The notes below the pieces were generated by a model. That model did not search any database. It worked only from the letters and a program-made list of their open reading frames with translations, and was not told the DNA's origin. Below are positions 25,801 through 32,196 of a DNA stretch of 41,038 bases, one piece after another. The first letter of the stretch is position 1. Every line of letters starts with the position of its first letter. Origin of the DNA: CAYVWB01 sp964455395 (lineage in GTDB: Bacteria > Desulfobacterota > Desulfovibrionia > Desulfovibrionales > Desulfovibrionaceae). The DNA lies in the NCBI GenBank assembly GCA_964455395.1, contig CAYVWB010000038.1, positions 1-41,038 on the forward strand, in the 5' to 3' direction. Made by a program: the position numbers and the translations under genes.

Positions 25801-26436
25801 CGCGTGCGCGATCTGCCGGCCATTGTCCAACGGCTCACGGCCGCTGGCGTCGACTACACCTTGACGCTCATCGGGGAGGGCGTGGACGCCGACTGGCTGC
25901 GGGAGGCCATGGCTGACGAGATCGCCGCGGGTCGCGTGCGCCTCCAGGGCCGCCTGGACCACGCCGCCACCCTGGCGATGATCGCCGACCACGACGTATT
26001 CCTGCTCATCTCCAGCTTCGAGGGGTTGCCCATCGCGCTCATCGAGGCGGCGGGCCGCGGTCTCGCACTGGTGGCCAGCGACATCCCAAGCGGCGTGCCG
26101 GACGTAGTCCATGAAGGCGTCAACGGCTTCCTCTGCCGTCCCGGGGATCCGGCGTGTTTCGCAGATCGGCTGACACGACTGGCGCGCGACAAGCAGCTTC
26201 TCACCAACATGCAAATAGCTGCACGCATACATTTTTTTTCGGACGGATTCGACGCGCGGAGCATGGTTTCACGGTGGGAGGCATTGCTGGGCCAAGTGGC
26301 TGTCGAGTTGACGGCTGGACGTCGGCGTCTGCGGCCCCTGGTGGACGCCGGGGCTGGCTCCATGACCCGGAAGAGCCTTCCGCCATGGCGGATCGTGCAC
26401 CCGGACGTCGCGTGCGAGCACGACCCCTCCTCTTGA
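19828..26436 (+). CDS. Giant multidomain glycosyltransferase (about 2,200 aa)
   Basis: One uninterrupted frame encodes 2,202 residues. Order of parts: an N-terminal region (1-350) with a low-complexity Ala/Gln/Thr stretch; a coiled-coil segment ending in the FSWRITKPLRDIR motif often found in polysaccharide glycosyltransferases (about 353); a tandem peptide-repeat region (about 436-678); a degenerate GT4-like domain (about 690-1040); a second GT4 (from 1057) with ESLPNTVIE as E-x7-E; a GT2 domain (from 1450) with VVVPVYNH, DDGSTDES and NSDDRF; and a third GT4 (from about 1807) with EGLPIALIE. It could add several different sugars to an O-antigen in the cytoplasm. The start is uncertain: ATG 19828 is chosen, but GTG 19735 and ATG 19744 are open too, and none has a good ribosome site. 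It directly precedes the Wzm/Wzt exporter. Confidence 0.88.
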   Translation: MATPSAPLSPAHWRARLTPLEPPIVSEDGAPVTLEALFDLERDELLFDLTGVPALRLARIELATTAATEADSRGAAPSRPRTPEAQDRAGALSAQEAATWRAHLRYGDGPFVPTPLAPVLAAPASSSLADKETRDAATSAPLRFVAGESFLLRVPNSKAAPVSLRLRRTPLAEHNAATAASPASPSGVASAPAETAGTAGTASPGGSIRPHHAHHAHQAAQPHGLDDPAEQAIQSTQAIQSTQAMQAGTSEHGDPARLPGQGGQEPHPDNVADATAATPPRPDAQHPLCKVHERHENRVSCETQAAQAKALLATLPPLEDGVRPTSLEDAVATLLRIQEAAVRRERAAAEALESMERSFSWRITKPLRDIRANAPGAVRAGLAAGARWTRWTLQGALPERVSLYQKRRILKASGCFDEEWLRRQLPASEFGETPPMDYYLLHGAARGLSPHPLFDPAYYLAQLPQETAAATADPLLRYLGHGAQEPHDPHPLFDAAYYTARAAPPPGANPLAHYLQHRGHTSPDPHPLFDTAFYLKHCPDPAAQAMAPLQHYIQWGAHAADPHPLFDTAFYLAQLPNREAPQRSAPGAAVPLVHYLLEGAAAGLNPHPLFETAYYVRQTSVGETNPLVHYVTQGAAAGMNPSPLFDASYYNALYPDAAAAHNPLVHYVCLGREQGRDVLAPPEVTPVENAPAILVVGRRQDPMTAGVASALRFLGLEARLAFLDEDSAATRLPDSREIAQAAAAAGVLRAICVGFAAGEAAVRLAERSIRVTTLAVEPPGQALAAQLLVKVGLALTHSDVVVFPTAAAQSEVLAASPERAAHCVIHDFGITPPDPVPGEAAIRAPQLRQAMGLAALDESIIVAATGPADLAHGVDHVVSTALAALRRAEGRPLRFVVLGAKRKDLGRWLLQDIDASGFGQRIHFLEDAGLELLSGADIVLASAREHGAHRPELRAMAAGVPVAAFRDVLGEVPAGATAVPMGDAAAMALRVLQLAADPLERQRLGAAGARARLSRRTHFGRTDQTALLDALLRREPELATVLDIAEMKRREAVAADSPERLRVLVVLGDFEVGGGQMFAIRLANALCAEARVFCANATPGRVHPEMAALFDPCVTLLETGGDPNVLRRQVQRHGVDAVNSHLWTADALCYEALRHGDARWVITMHGCYEHLLEHPTTDPRFATLAPLLLERADAVLHPAKKNLRVFERHPVTRPTKIRQAYYGILREATQRPATPAFAPAADEFVCVLVARAIPKKGWEPAAEAVLAVNRRLAEGEGRVGPYRRATLVLVGAGEYAETLRAKYAGESAIRFAGHSSAPGEWIGHAHVGLLPTSFESESLPNTVIEYVACGVPTIATPMGEIPEMIQEGDAHAGALIPLDSAGEPDADALAEAILRYMADPALLARHAAATDVLFEKFSMRRCVAAYLEAFIPDASAEPAGRLANRTLRPRGGISVVVPVYNHARYLRETVESLMRQTLPPDEIILLDDGSTDESAAVAASLAEGQPHIRVHSRANRGAHATLNEAIAMATGEVVAICNSDDRFRPERLALCLERLHADPTTAMVVTRVAFIDDRSAAVAQSWYDAAVTRRLAASTPEDLALTLLETNVHMTTGNIVARRSVLQSLTISNDDATPPGPFAPLRFCHDLDFFLRATHARLRVAFLDIPLLEYRWHSANTITKDPDALQLEVAACMAFHADALTRAVGADAVPSLRALEGLAVTRGVGEVFRTLLRAVEAGPKPSHAWALIADPTRRQTLREELAQARRRLDAAVREARPVGEAALSVHREPPLRRFTHTASAELIAKARRLPVYFSAPDWDVSGVNTVSETLLRGLRNQGFDCRFLLTAPPGAYATLPEAPHVFTNPQDATFQARWNALAAYLRSHAPCVYVPGYDFDMSALTPDLPDDVAVIGVVHSDDPLHYDHVLRLGRYWDAVVTVSSHVLESVERLDPALTPRLVCIPNGTPAPPPPVRALGDTLRIVYAGRLEHHQKRVRDLPAIVQRLTAAGVDYTLTLIGEGVDADWLREAMADEIAAGRVRLQGRLDHAATLAMIADHDVFLLISSFEGLPIALIEAAGRGLALVASDIPSGVPDVVHEGVNGFLCRPGDPACFADRLTRLARDKQLLTNMQIAARIHFFSDGFDARSMVSRWEALLGQVAVELTAGRRRLRPLVDAGAGSMTRKSLPPWRIVHPDVACEHDPSS
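20523..20564 (+). repeat. 18-bp in-frame repeat in the giant gene
   Basis: CATTCAGTCAACACAGGC occurs twice in direct succession, with a partial third. It encodes AIQSTQ repeats in the low-complexity part of the giant glycosyltransferase. As 18 bp is a multiple of three, copy-number change would keep the frame. Confidence 0.6.
21133..21862 (+). repeat. Tandem peptide repeats (HYL-x-x-GA / PHPLFD-x-x-YY)
   Basis: Inside the giant gene, a unit of about 40 residues occurs six times and ends in a partial seventh. Each unit has an aromatic-Tyr-Leu/Val/Ile-x-x-Gly segment (for example HYLLEGAAAG) followed by PHPLFDTAYY or a near variant. Six PLF(D/E) and seven (Y/H)(Y/V/I/L)-type motifs can be counted. 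Confidence 0.85.
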
Positions 26437-26534
26437 TTTGGCCGGCGAAGGAGTTTAGGGCAATGACGTCATGCGGTTGAGACGAGACGGCGCCTCGGCA
26501 GGCGCGGTCACCACTCGCGGCGGACGTTCCGAAC

Positions 26535-27389
26535 ATGCAGACGCGCAAAGGCGCATCCATACCATCAATGCACATGCTACGTAATCTTACCCTGAATTTC
26601 TGGCGTTTCGTACAGCTGATCCTGGCGCAACGTTATCTCATCGTCTCCATGGCGTACCAGTCCATCTACACGAAGTACGCAGGCAGCTTCCTGGGACTGT
26701 TTTGGGCCATTGTGCATCCTATCGCGATGATCACGGTATTGGCGTTCGTGTTTGAACTCGGGTTTAGAATGAAACCCAGCGCAGATGCGCCATTCATAGT
26801 ATGGTTTACTGCAGCAGCCGCCGCCTGGAATACGTTCTCCGAGATAGTCGGCAACTCTTCCGGTTTAGTCATCAACATGAAAAATCTGGTCAAGAAGACG
26901 TTTTTTCAATCGCACATACTGCCCATAATCTCTTTGGTGGAAGCATCGGTAACTCACGCCATCTACCTCGGTATTCTGTTTGTTTTACTCATAATATTTG
27001 GCATGGACTTCAGCTGGACGATGCTGCTTTTCCCTTACTATATGATTGGGATGTTTTTGCTTGCTTTGGGACTGTCCTGGCTGTGCTCCTCATTGAACGT
27101 ATTCTTGAAAGACCTTGGACAGGTGGTCAATGTCATCCTGCAGATAGGGTTCTGGGGTACGCCGATTCTTTGGAACATCCAGATGTTGCCTGCATGGCTA
27201 CAACCTTACATGTCGTTGAATCCAATGTTTCATGTTGTACAAGGATATCGTGACTGTTTCATTCATCACGTAGGACTTTTTCAAGATCCATGGCGGGATG
27301 TTTATTTCTGGTCTTTTACTATCATCGCGTTGCTGGTAGGCGCCACAGCCTTCAAGCGACTGAAACCACACTTCGCCGATGTGCTGTAA
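26535..27389 (+). CDS. wzm: O-antigen ABC exporter permease (Wzm)
   Basis: An ABC-2 type membrane protein of up to 284 residues. The conserved N-terminal part (LAQRYLIVSMAYQSIYTKYAGSFLGLFWAIVHP) and about six membrane helices match the Wzm/TagG family, which exports lipid-linked O-antigen or similar polymers across the inner membrane. The C-terminal LNPMFHVVQGYRDCF region is typical too. Starts at 26535, 26568 and 26574 are all possible; no Shine-Dalgarno decides. The gene is richer in A+T than its left neighbours. It is followed after 9 bp by the ATPase partner. Confidence 0.9.
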   Translation: MQTRKGASIPSMHMLRNLTLNFWRFVQLILAQRYLIVSMAYQSIYTKYAGSFLGLFWAIVHPIAMITVLAFVFELGFRMKPSADAPFIVWFTAAAAAWNTFSEIVGNSSGLVINMKNLVKKTFFQSHILPIISLVEASVTHAIYLGILFVLLIIFGMDFSWTMLLFPYYMIGMFLLALGLSWLCSSLNVFLKDLGQVVNVILQIGFWGTPILWNIQMLPAWLQPYMSLNPMFHVVQGYRDCFIHHVGLFQDPWRDVYFWSFTIIALLVGATAFKRLKPHFADVL

Positions 27390-27398
27390 AGGTCAACC

Positions 27399-28832
27399 AT
27401 GACACACGCCACGCCTCCCGTCATCACCCTACGCGATGTATCCAAGGTCTATAAATTGTACGATCAACCCTCAGATCGCATCAAAGAGACGTTTCATCCC
27501 TTCAAGAAACAGTATCACAAGGACTTCCACGCCCTCGACAAGATATCTTTTGACATCCTCCCCGGAGAAAGCGTCGCTCTGGTGGGACGCAATGGCAGTG
27601 GTAAATCCACACTTTTGCAGTTGATCTGTGGCGTCCTGCGTCAATCCAACGGCGCCATCGACGTCCGCGGCCGCATAGCTCCCCTTTTGGAACTCGGCGG
27701 CGGCTTCAATCCGGAGTTTACCGGCCTGCAGAACATCTACCTACAGGCCGCCATTCTGGGCATGGACAAGACGGAGACAACGTCACGCATCCAAGACATC
27801 CTCGCATTTGCCGAGCTTGGCGACTTTATCAACCAGCCGGTAAAACTCTATTCGAGCGGTATGTATGTTCGATTGGCGTTTGCTGTTGCTGTCATGGCAG
27901 ATCCGGAGATACTTATTGTGGATGAGGCGCTCGCAGTTGGCGATGCAGCCTTCCAAAGAAAATGCTTTTCTCGCATCTGGAGCTTTCTCGAGCGTGGCAA
28001 GACACTACTTTTTGTCTCTCACAGCCAGCAAATGGTCATGGAACTGTGTGACCGAGCAATATTGTTGGATCAAGGTGAGCTTCTCCTGGATGGCGACCCC
28101 AAGTATGTTCTTGATCATTATCAGAAGCTTCTTTTTTGCAAGGAGGAGCGTCGCTCCGATGTTCGAGCCGCCATACAACTCATGCAGAACGATCCCGATC
28201 GCGCCACAGCGCTTCTGCTTGAGCAGGAACCGCACGCCGCGGAACAGGTGCGTGAAGGTAAGTATCATGGCGCAATCAAAACATGTGACGACACTTGGAA
28301 CAGGCCCGCTATTTCCATTGTCACCGATGCGGAAGATATTTTTGATCCCGATTTGGCGCCCAAATCGACTGTGGAGTACCCTTCCACTGGAGCACACATC
28401 AGTGATCCGCGACTGGAAACGAGTGATGGACGGCGTGTCAACAATGTACGGCGAGGCGTCACATATTATTATACATACGACTGCCGATTCGAGCGTGACT
28501 TCGATGGAGTACGTTTCGGAGCCATGGTGAAAACCGTGACAGGCTTCGAACTCTGTGGTCTCGTCTCTCACCCTCTTGGATACGGCGCGCCTCATATTGC
28601 AGCCGGCTCCATTGTCCGTGTTCGTCTCCCATTTCGCATGGCGCTTGCTCCGGGATCCTACTTCATGAACGCTGGCGTCACCGCAATGATCGCTGGCGAG
28701 GAAGACTATCTCCACCGCATTGTGGACGCTTTCATGTTTTTTGTCATGCCGGAGAAGGATTTGTACTTCAACATGTACCTTGACTTGACAGCCGGCGAAC
28801 TTCCTGAACTGTCATACATTGACAAACACTGA
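27399..28832 (+). CDS. wzt: O-antigen ABC exporter ATPase (Wzt) with C-terminal glycan-binding domain
   Basis: A 477-residue ABC ATPase with Walker A GRNGSGKST (residues 63-71), signature YSSGMYVRLAFAVA, the form typical of the Wzt/TagH group, and Walker B ILIVDEALAVGD. After the ABC domain (to about 245) comes a linker and a Wzt C-terminal beta-sandwich domain (from about 305, including YYYTYDCRFERDFDGV and FGAMVKT). In well-studied systems that domain recognises the chemical cap at the end of the finished glycan. Its presence suggests export is tied to a terminal modification. AAAGG lies before the ATG. It is co-transcribed with wzm. Confidence 0.93.
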   Translation: MTHATPPVITLRDVSKVYKLYDQPSDRIKETFHPFKKQYHKDFHALDKISFDILPGESVALVGRNGSGKSTLLQLICGVLRQSNGAIDVRGRIAPLLELGGGFNPEFTGLQNIYLQAAILGMDKTETTSRIQDILAFAELGDFINQPVKLYSSGMYVRLAFAVAVMADPEILIVDEALAVGDAAFQRKCFSRIWSFLERGKTLLFVSHSQQMVMELCDRAILLDQGELLLDGDPKYVLDHYQKLLFCKEERRSDVRAAIQLMQNDPDRATALLLEQEPHAAEQVREGKYHGAIKTCDDTWNRPAISIVTDAEDIFDPDLAPKSTVEYPSTGAHISDPRLETSDGRRVNNVRRGVTYYYTYDCRFERDFDGVRFGAMVKTVTGFELCGLVSHPLGYGAPHIAAGSIVRVRLPFRMALAPGSYFMNAGVTAMIAGEEDYLHRIVDAFMFFVMPEKDLYFNMYLDLTAGELPELSYIDKH

Positions 28833-28915
28833 AGTATTGCTGACTTTATTGTATACGAGACTCTCTCTTTCACAAACAACATTACTACGTCGCACTCTGT
28901 GTTATTTTTTTAAGC

Positions 28916-29797
28916 ATGGCTATCATCCGCGATTACATCAACCTGGGGCGCCCTCATCAATACCTGAAGAACGCCTTCGTTCTGGCGCCGGTTTTTTTTG
29001 GTTTCCAGATCACGACTCTTACGGCTGTACTCCCGGCGTTACAGGCCATTATCGCATTCAGCCTGCTGTGCAGCTCGGTTTACGCGTTCAATGACATCCG
29101 CGACCGTAACGCCGACAGGGAACACCCCAAAAAGCGTTTCCGGCCTGTGGCGTCCGGAGCCATATCTGTACGTAATGCTTATTTTTTCTCCGGACTTCTC
29201 CTTTTTGGATGCCTCTTGCTGTCACTGGGCCTCCCCTTGGCTGTCCTTGCGCTCTTTGCTGCATATATCGCTTTAAACATTTGCTATTCCTTGGGATTGA
29301 AGCACCACGCCATCCTTGACGTGGTCATGGTGGCGGTTGGGTTCGTCTTGCGGATATTCATCGGCGCCGTGGCCTCCGGCGTGGCGGCCAGTCACTGGCT
29401 CGTCATCATGACATTTCTCCTGGCGCTCTTTCTGGCGTTGGCGAAACGCCGCGATGACCTGCTACTTGCCAAGTGTGGCAATACAACGCGCAAGTGTCTT
29501 GATGGCTATTCCATGGAATTCGTCTCGCAATGCATGGCGTTGATGGCTGGCGTGGTGCTTGTGGCTTACATCATGTATACTGTTGACGACGCTACTGTCT
29601 CCTATTTGCATACAGACAAGGTCTATCTGACCACTTTGTGGGTGCTTCTTGGAATCATGCGGTATTTGCAGCTGACCTTGGTTGCTGAAAATACGGGTTC
29701 TCCAACACGATTACTCATCAGTGACTTCTTTCTCAAAATCGTCATCACTCTCTGGATCACCCATTTCTGTTTTATTTTGTATTTCATCACACCCTGA
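28916..29797 (+). CDS. UbiA-family polyprenyl-phosphate phosphoribosyltransferase
   Basis: A 293-residue UbiA-superfamily membrane protein with about eight or nine helices. The first Asp-rich motif and its extension, NDIRDRNADREHPKKRFRP, closely match decaprenyl-phosphate phosphoribosyltransferase, which joins 5-phosphoribosyl pyrophosphate to a polyprenyl phosphate. The second motif region is YSLGLKHHAILDVVMVA. This is step one of polyprenyl-phosphoryl-D-arabinose synthesis, and the next two genes encode the remaining epimerisation steps. No phosphatase domain is fused, and no separate 5'-phosphatase gene is visible. The gene is relatively A+T rich, and the ATG (after a T-run) has no recognisable ribosome-binding site. 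Confidence 0.88.
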   Translation: MAIIRDYINLGRPHQYLKNAFVLAPVFFGFQITTLTAVLPALQAIIAFSLLCSSVYAFNDIRDRNADREHPKKRFRPVASGAISVRNAYFFSGLLLFGCLLLSLGLPLAVLALFAAYIALNICYSLGLKHHAILDVVMVAVGFVLRIFIGAVASGVAASHWLVIMTFLLALFLALAKRRDDLLLAKCGNTTRKCLDGYSMEFVSQCMALMAGVVLVAYIMYTVDDATVSYLHTDKVYLTTLWVLLGIMRYLQLTLVAENTGSPTRLLISDFFLKIVITLWITHFCFILYFITP

Positions 29798-29856
29798 CTT
29801 CTTCATTCATTGTCTCTTTAAATTTTTAGCAACTACAGCTTTTCTTCAAACACATC

Positions 29857-31173
29857 ATGCCTGACACTCATTCCAAGTTATCCGGCTGGGGGCGTCACCC
29901 CACTATCAATGCGACGGTGTGTTCAGCACACTCTCAGGATTCCTTGACGCGGTGCCTGAAGCGTCCTACCCCCACCATTCCATTCGGCATGGGACGCAGC
30001 TACGGCGACAGTGCATTGAACGACCACGTCACCACCATGCGCGGCATGAACAAAGTGCTGGCGTTCGACCACGACAAAGGCGTCGTTACTGTGGAAGGGG
30101 GCGTCAGTCTCGCTGAGCTTATCGAGATTTTCCTTCCGCGGGGCTGGTTCCTCCCTGTCACGCCGGGTACGAAATTCATCACCGTGGGTGGCGCCATCGC
30201 AAGCGACGTCCACGGCAAGAACCATCACGTGGCCGGCTGCTTCAGCGACTGGGTGAAATCCTTCGACTTGATGCTCCCGGACGGCTCCCTGCTGACGGTG
30301 ACGAAACGCAACAAGCACAAGGACTTATGGCTCGCCACCTGCGGCGGCATGGGGCTGACCGGGGTCATCGTTCGCGCCGTGGTGCAGCTTGCGCCAGCCA
30401 AGAGCGCCAACATCCGTCAAGTGACCTACAAAGCCGCCAACCTCCAGGGAATATTCGAACTGTTCGAATCGACGCAGGAGGAACCATACTCCGTGGCGTG
30501 GATCGACTGCCTGGCCGGGGGCGCAGCGCTGGGCCGCAGCCTGCTCATGGTGGGCGACCACACGGACGACGGCCGGCTGGTCCCCAAGACCAAAGGCAAA
30601 CTCGCCATTCCCTTCGACTTTCCGTCCTTCGCCCTGAACCCGCTCAGCGTGCGCGCGTTCAACGAATTCTTCTACGCCAAAGTGCGCCGGAAAGTGAGCG
30701 AGGCCATCGTGGATGTGGATACCTTCTTCTACCCGCTGGACGCCATCCACGACTGGAACCGCATCTACGGCAAGAACGGCTTCACCCAATACCAGTTCGT
30801 CTTGCCCAAAGCGGCGAGCTACGCCGGCCTCGCCGCCATCCTCAAACGCCTCGCCGAGGCGGGGCTGGGCTCCTTCCTTGCCGTGCTGAAACTGTTCGGC
30901 AAAGGCAACGCCAATTGGCTCTCCTTTCCCATGGAGGGCTACACCCTCGCTCTGGACATGAAAATCCAGCCGGAGCTCTTCCCTTTGCTGGACGAGCTGG
31001 ACCGCGTGGTGATCGACCATGGCGGGCGTCTCTACCTGACCAAGGACGTGCGCATGACACGCGAGACGCTGGAAGCCGGCTACCCTGACCTGGAACGTTT
31101 CAGAACCTTGCGTCGACGCATGGATCTGGACCTGGCGTTCGCCTCCCTCCAATCCAAACGCTTGGGGATTTGA
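29857..31173 (+). CDS. dprE1: DprE1-type decaprenylphosphoryl-ribose 2'-oxidase
   Basis: A 438-residue FAD-dependent oxidase. FAD-binding segments are PFGMGRSYGDSALN and PVTPGTKFITVGGAIASDVHGKNHH, nearly identical in pattern to mycobacterial DprE1, followed by GGMGLTGVIVRAVV and the C-terminal LDRVVIDHGGRLYLTKDVRM. It would oxidise the 2'-OH of polyprenyl-phosphoryl-ribose to the keto form. The active-site lysine of the RLY-x-x-KD motif is kept. Ala365 sits where mycobacterial DprE1 has the cysteine attacked by benzothiazinones (alignment from memory). The gene starts A+T rich and turns GC-rich within a few hundred bases. No Shine-Dalgarno is seen. The reductase partner starts 3 bp after its stop. 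Confidence 0.9.
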   Translation: MPDTHSKLSGWGRHPTINATVCSAHSQDSLTRCLKRPTPTIPFGMGRSYGDSALNDHVTTMRGMNKVLAFDHDKGVVTVEGGVSLAELIEIFLPRGWFLPVTPGTKFITVGGAIASDVHGKNHHVAGCFSDWVKSFDLMLPDGSLLTVTKRNKHKDLWLATCGGMGLTGVIVRAVVQLAPAKSANIRQVTYKAANLQGIFELFESTQEEPYSVAWIDCLAGGAALGRSLLMVGDHTDDGRLVPKTKGKLAIPFDFPSFALNPLSVRAFNEFFYAKVRRKVSEAIVDVDTFFYPLDAIHDWNRIYGKNGFTQYQFVLPKAASYAGLAAILKRLAEAGLGSFLAVLKLFGKGNANWLSFPMEGYTLALDMKIQPELFPLLDELDRVVIDHGGRLYLTKDVRMTRETLEAGYPDLERFRTLRRRMDLDLAFASLQSKRLGI

Positions 31174-31176
31174 CCA

Positions 31177-31908
31177 ATGCATGTGCTCGTACTCGGCGCC
31201 AACTCCGCCATGGCTCTGGCCCTCGCCAGCGAATTCGCCGCCCGCGACGGCGCCGCGCTCACCCTTGCATCCCGCAATGTGGAGTGTCTGGAGCGCCACG
31301 CTGCGGATCTGCGCATCCGTCATCAGGTGGAGGTCCGCACCGCCGCCTTCGACGCCGTGGACTTCGCCTCCCACCGCGACTTCTACGCGTCCCTCGCCAG
31401 CCGCCCCGACGTGGTGGTGGCGGCCTTCGGCATGCTCGGCGACCAGCACGCCGCCGAGATGGACGTCGAACAGCTCCGCGCCATGGTGGACGTGAATTTC
31501 ACCGGCGCAGCCTCCATCCTGGAGATCGTCGCTGCGGACTTCGAGACGGTGCAACGCGGCTCCATCATCGCGTACGCCTCCCCGGCGGGGCAGCGCGGTC
31601 GGCAGTCCAACTACATCTATGGCGCCGCCAAGGGCGCGCTCATCGTCTACTTGAGCGGCTTGCGCCACCGCTTGCACCGCGCCGGCGTCCACGTGCTCAC
31701 CGTCGTCCCCGGCTTCGTGCGCACCAAGATGACCGAGCACATGGACCTGCCGCCGGCCCTCACCGCGGACCCGGAAGAGACTGCCCGCGATATCCACAAG
31801 GCTTGGCGCAAGCGCAAGACCCTGGTCTACACGAAATGGATGTGGCGATGGGTCATGCTGATCATCCGCAACCTGCCCGAGCGCCTCTTCCTCAAGTCCA
31901 ATCTGTGA
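31177..31908 (+). CDS. dprE2: DprE2-type short-chain reductase
   Basis: A 243-residue SDR. The nucleotide-binding start is VLGANSAMALALA. The catalytic serine lies in IIAYASPAGQRGRQSN, and the Tyr-Lys pair is YGAAK. The sequence PGFVRTKMTEHMDLPPALTADPEETA is characteristic of DprE2-like proteins. It would reduce the 2'-keto intermediate to polyprenyl-phosphoryl-D-arabinofuranose with NAD(P)H, completing the epimerisation begun by DprE1. The C-terminus (KWMWRWVMLIIRNLPERLFLK) is an amphipathic or membrane-touching segment, fitting a lipid substrate. It lies 3 bp after dprE1. Confidence 0.88.
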   Translation: MHVLVLGANSAMALALASEFAARDGAALTLASRNVECLERHAADLRIRHQVEVRTAAFDAVDFASHRDFYASLASRPDVVVAAFGMLGDQHAAEMDVEQLRAMVDVNFTGAASILEIVAADFETVQRGSIIAYASPAGQRGRQSNYIYGAAKGALIVYLSGLRHRLHRAGVHVLTVVPGFVRTKMTEHMDLPPALTADPEETARDIHKAWRKRKTLVYTKWMWRWVMLIIRNLPERLFLKSNL

Positions 31909-32088
31909 GGCGCAACCGCTTCCCCGCCGACGCTCATGCGCAAGATCGAACCGGCATGCACGCGGATTGGATCGCGGAGGAGGCCGCAAACCGCCGGCAC
32001 GGCGGAAGCGACGCGCTGCGTCAGTGGCGGCGCCGGGTGGCGGCGCGCCTTCGCGGCCCCTGACGCTCGGGGGCTTTCCGCACCGGGA

Positions 32089-32103
32089 GCGCCGGTCCGG
32101 CGC
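32089..32103. other. Inverted repeat between convergent genes
   Basis: GCGCCGG and CCGGCGC around a single T form a perfect inverted repeat in the 288-bp gap between dprE2 and the convergent GT2 gene. It may help end transcription, but no T-run follows on either strand. I see no gene in the rest of this gap. Confidence 0.35.
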
Positions 32104-32196
32104 AGCGCTTCCACCCGCGCTGCGTCCGCGATCACAGGACGAGCCGGCATGCGCCACGGGAGCGGGCCGCCTTGCGTGAGGGGGCGGCGGGGCTGA

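Noticed and set aside
26463..26472. Perfect palindrome ATGACGTCAT between the giant gene and wzm
   Set aside because: It could be an operator, but a single 10-nt palindrome in GC-rich DNA is weak evidence and no promoter boxes frame it.
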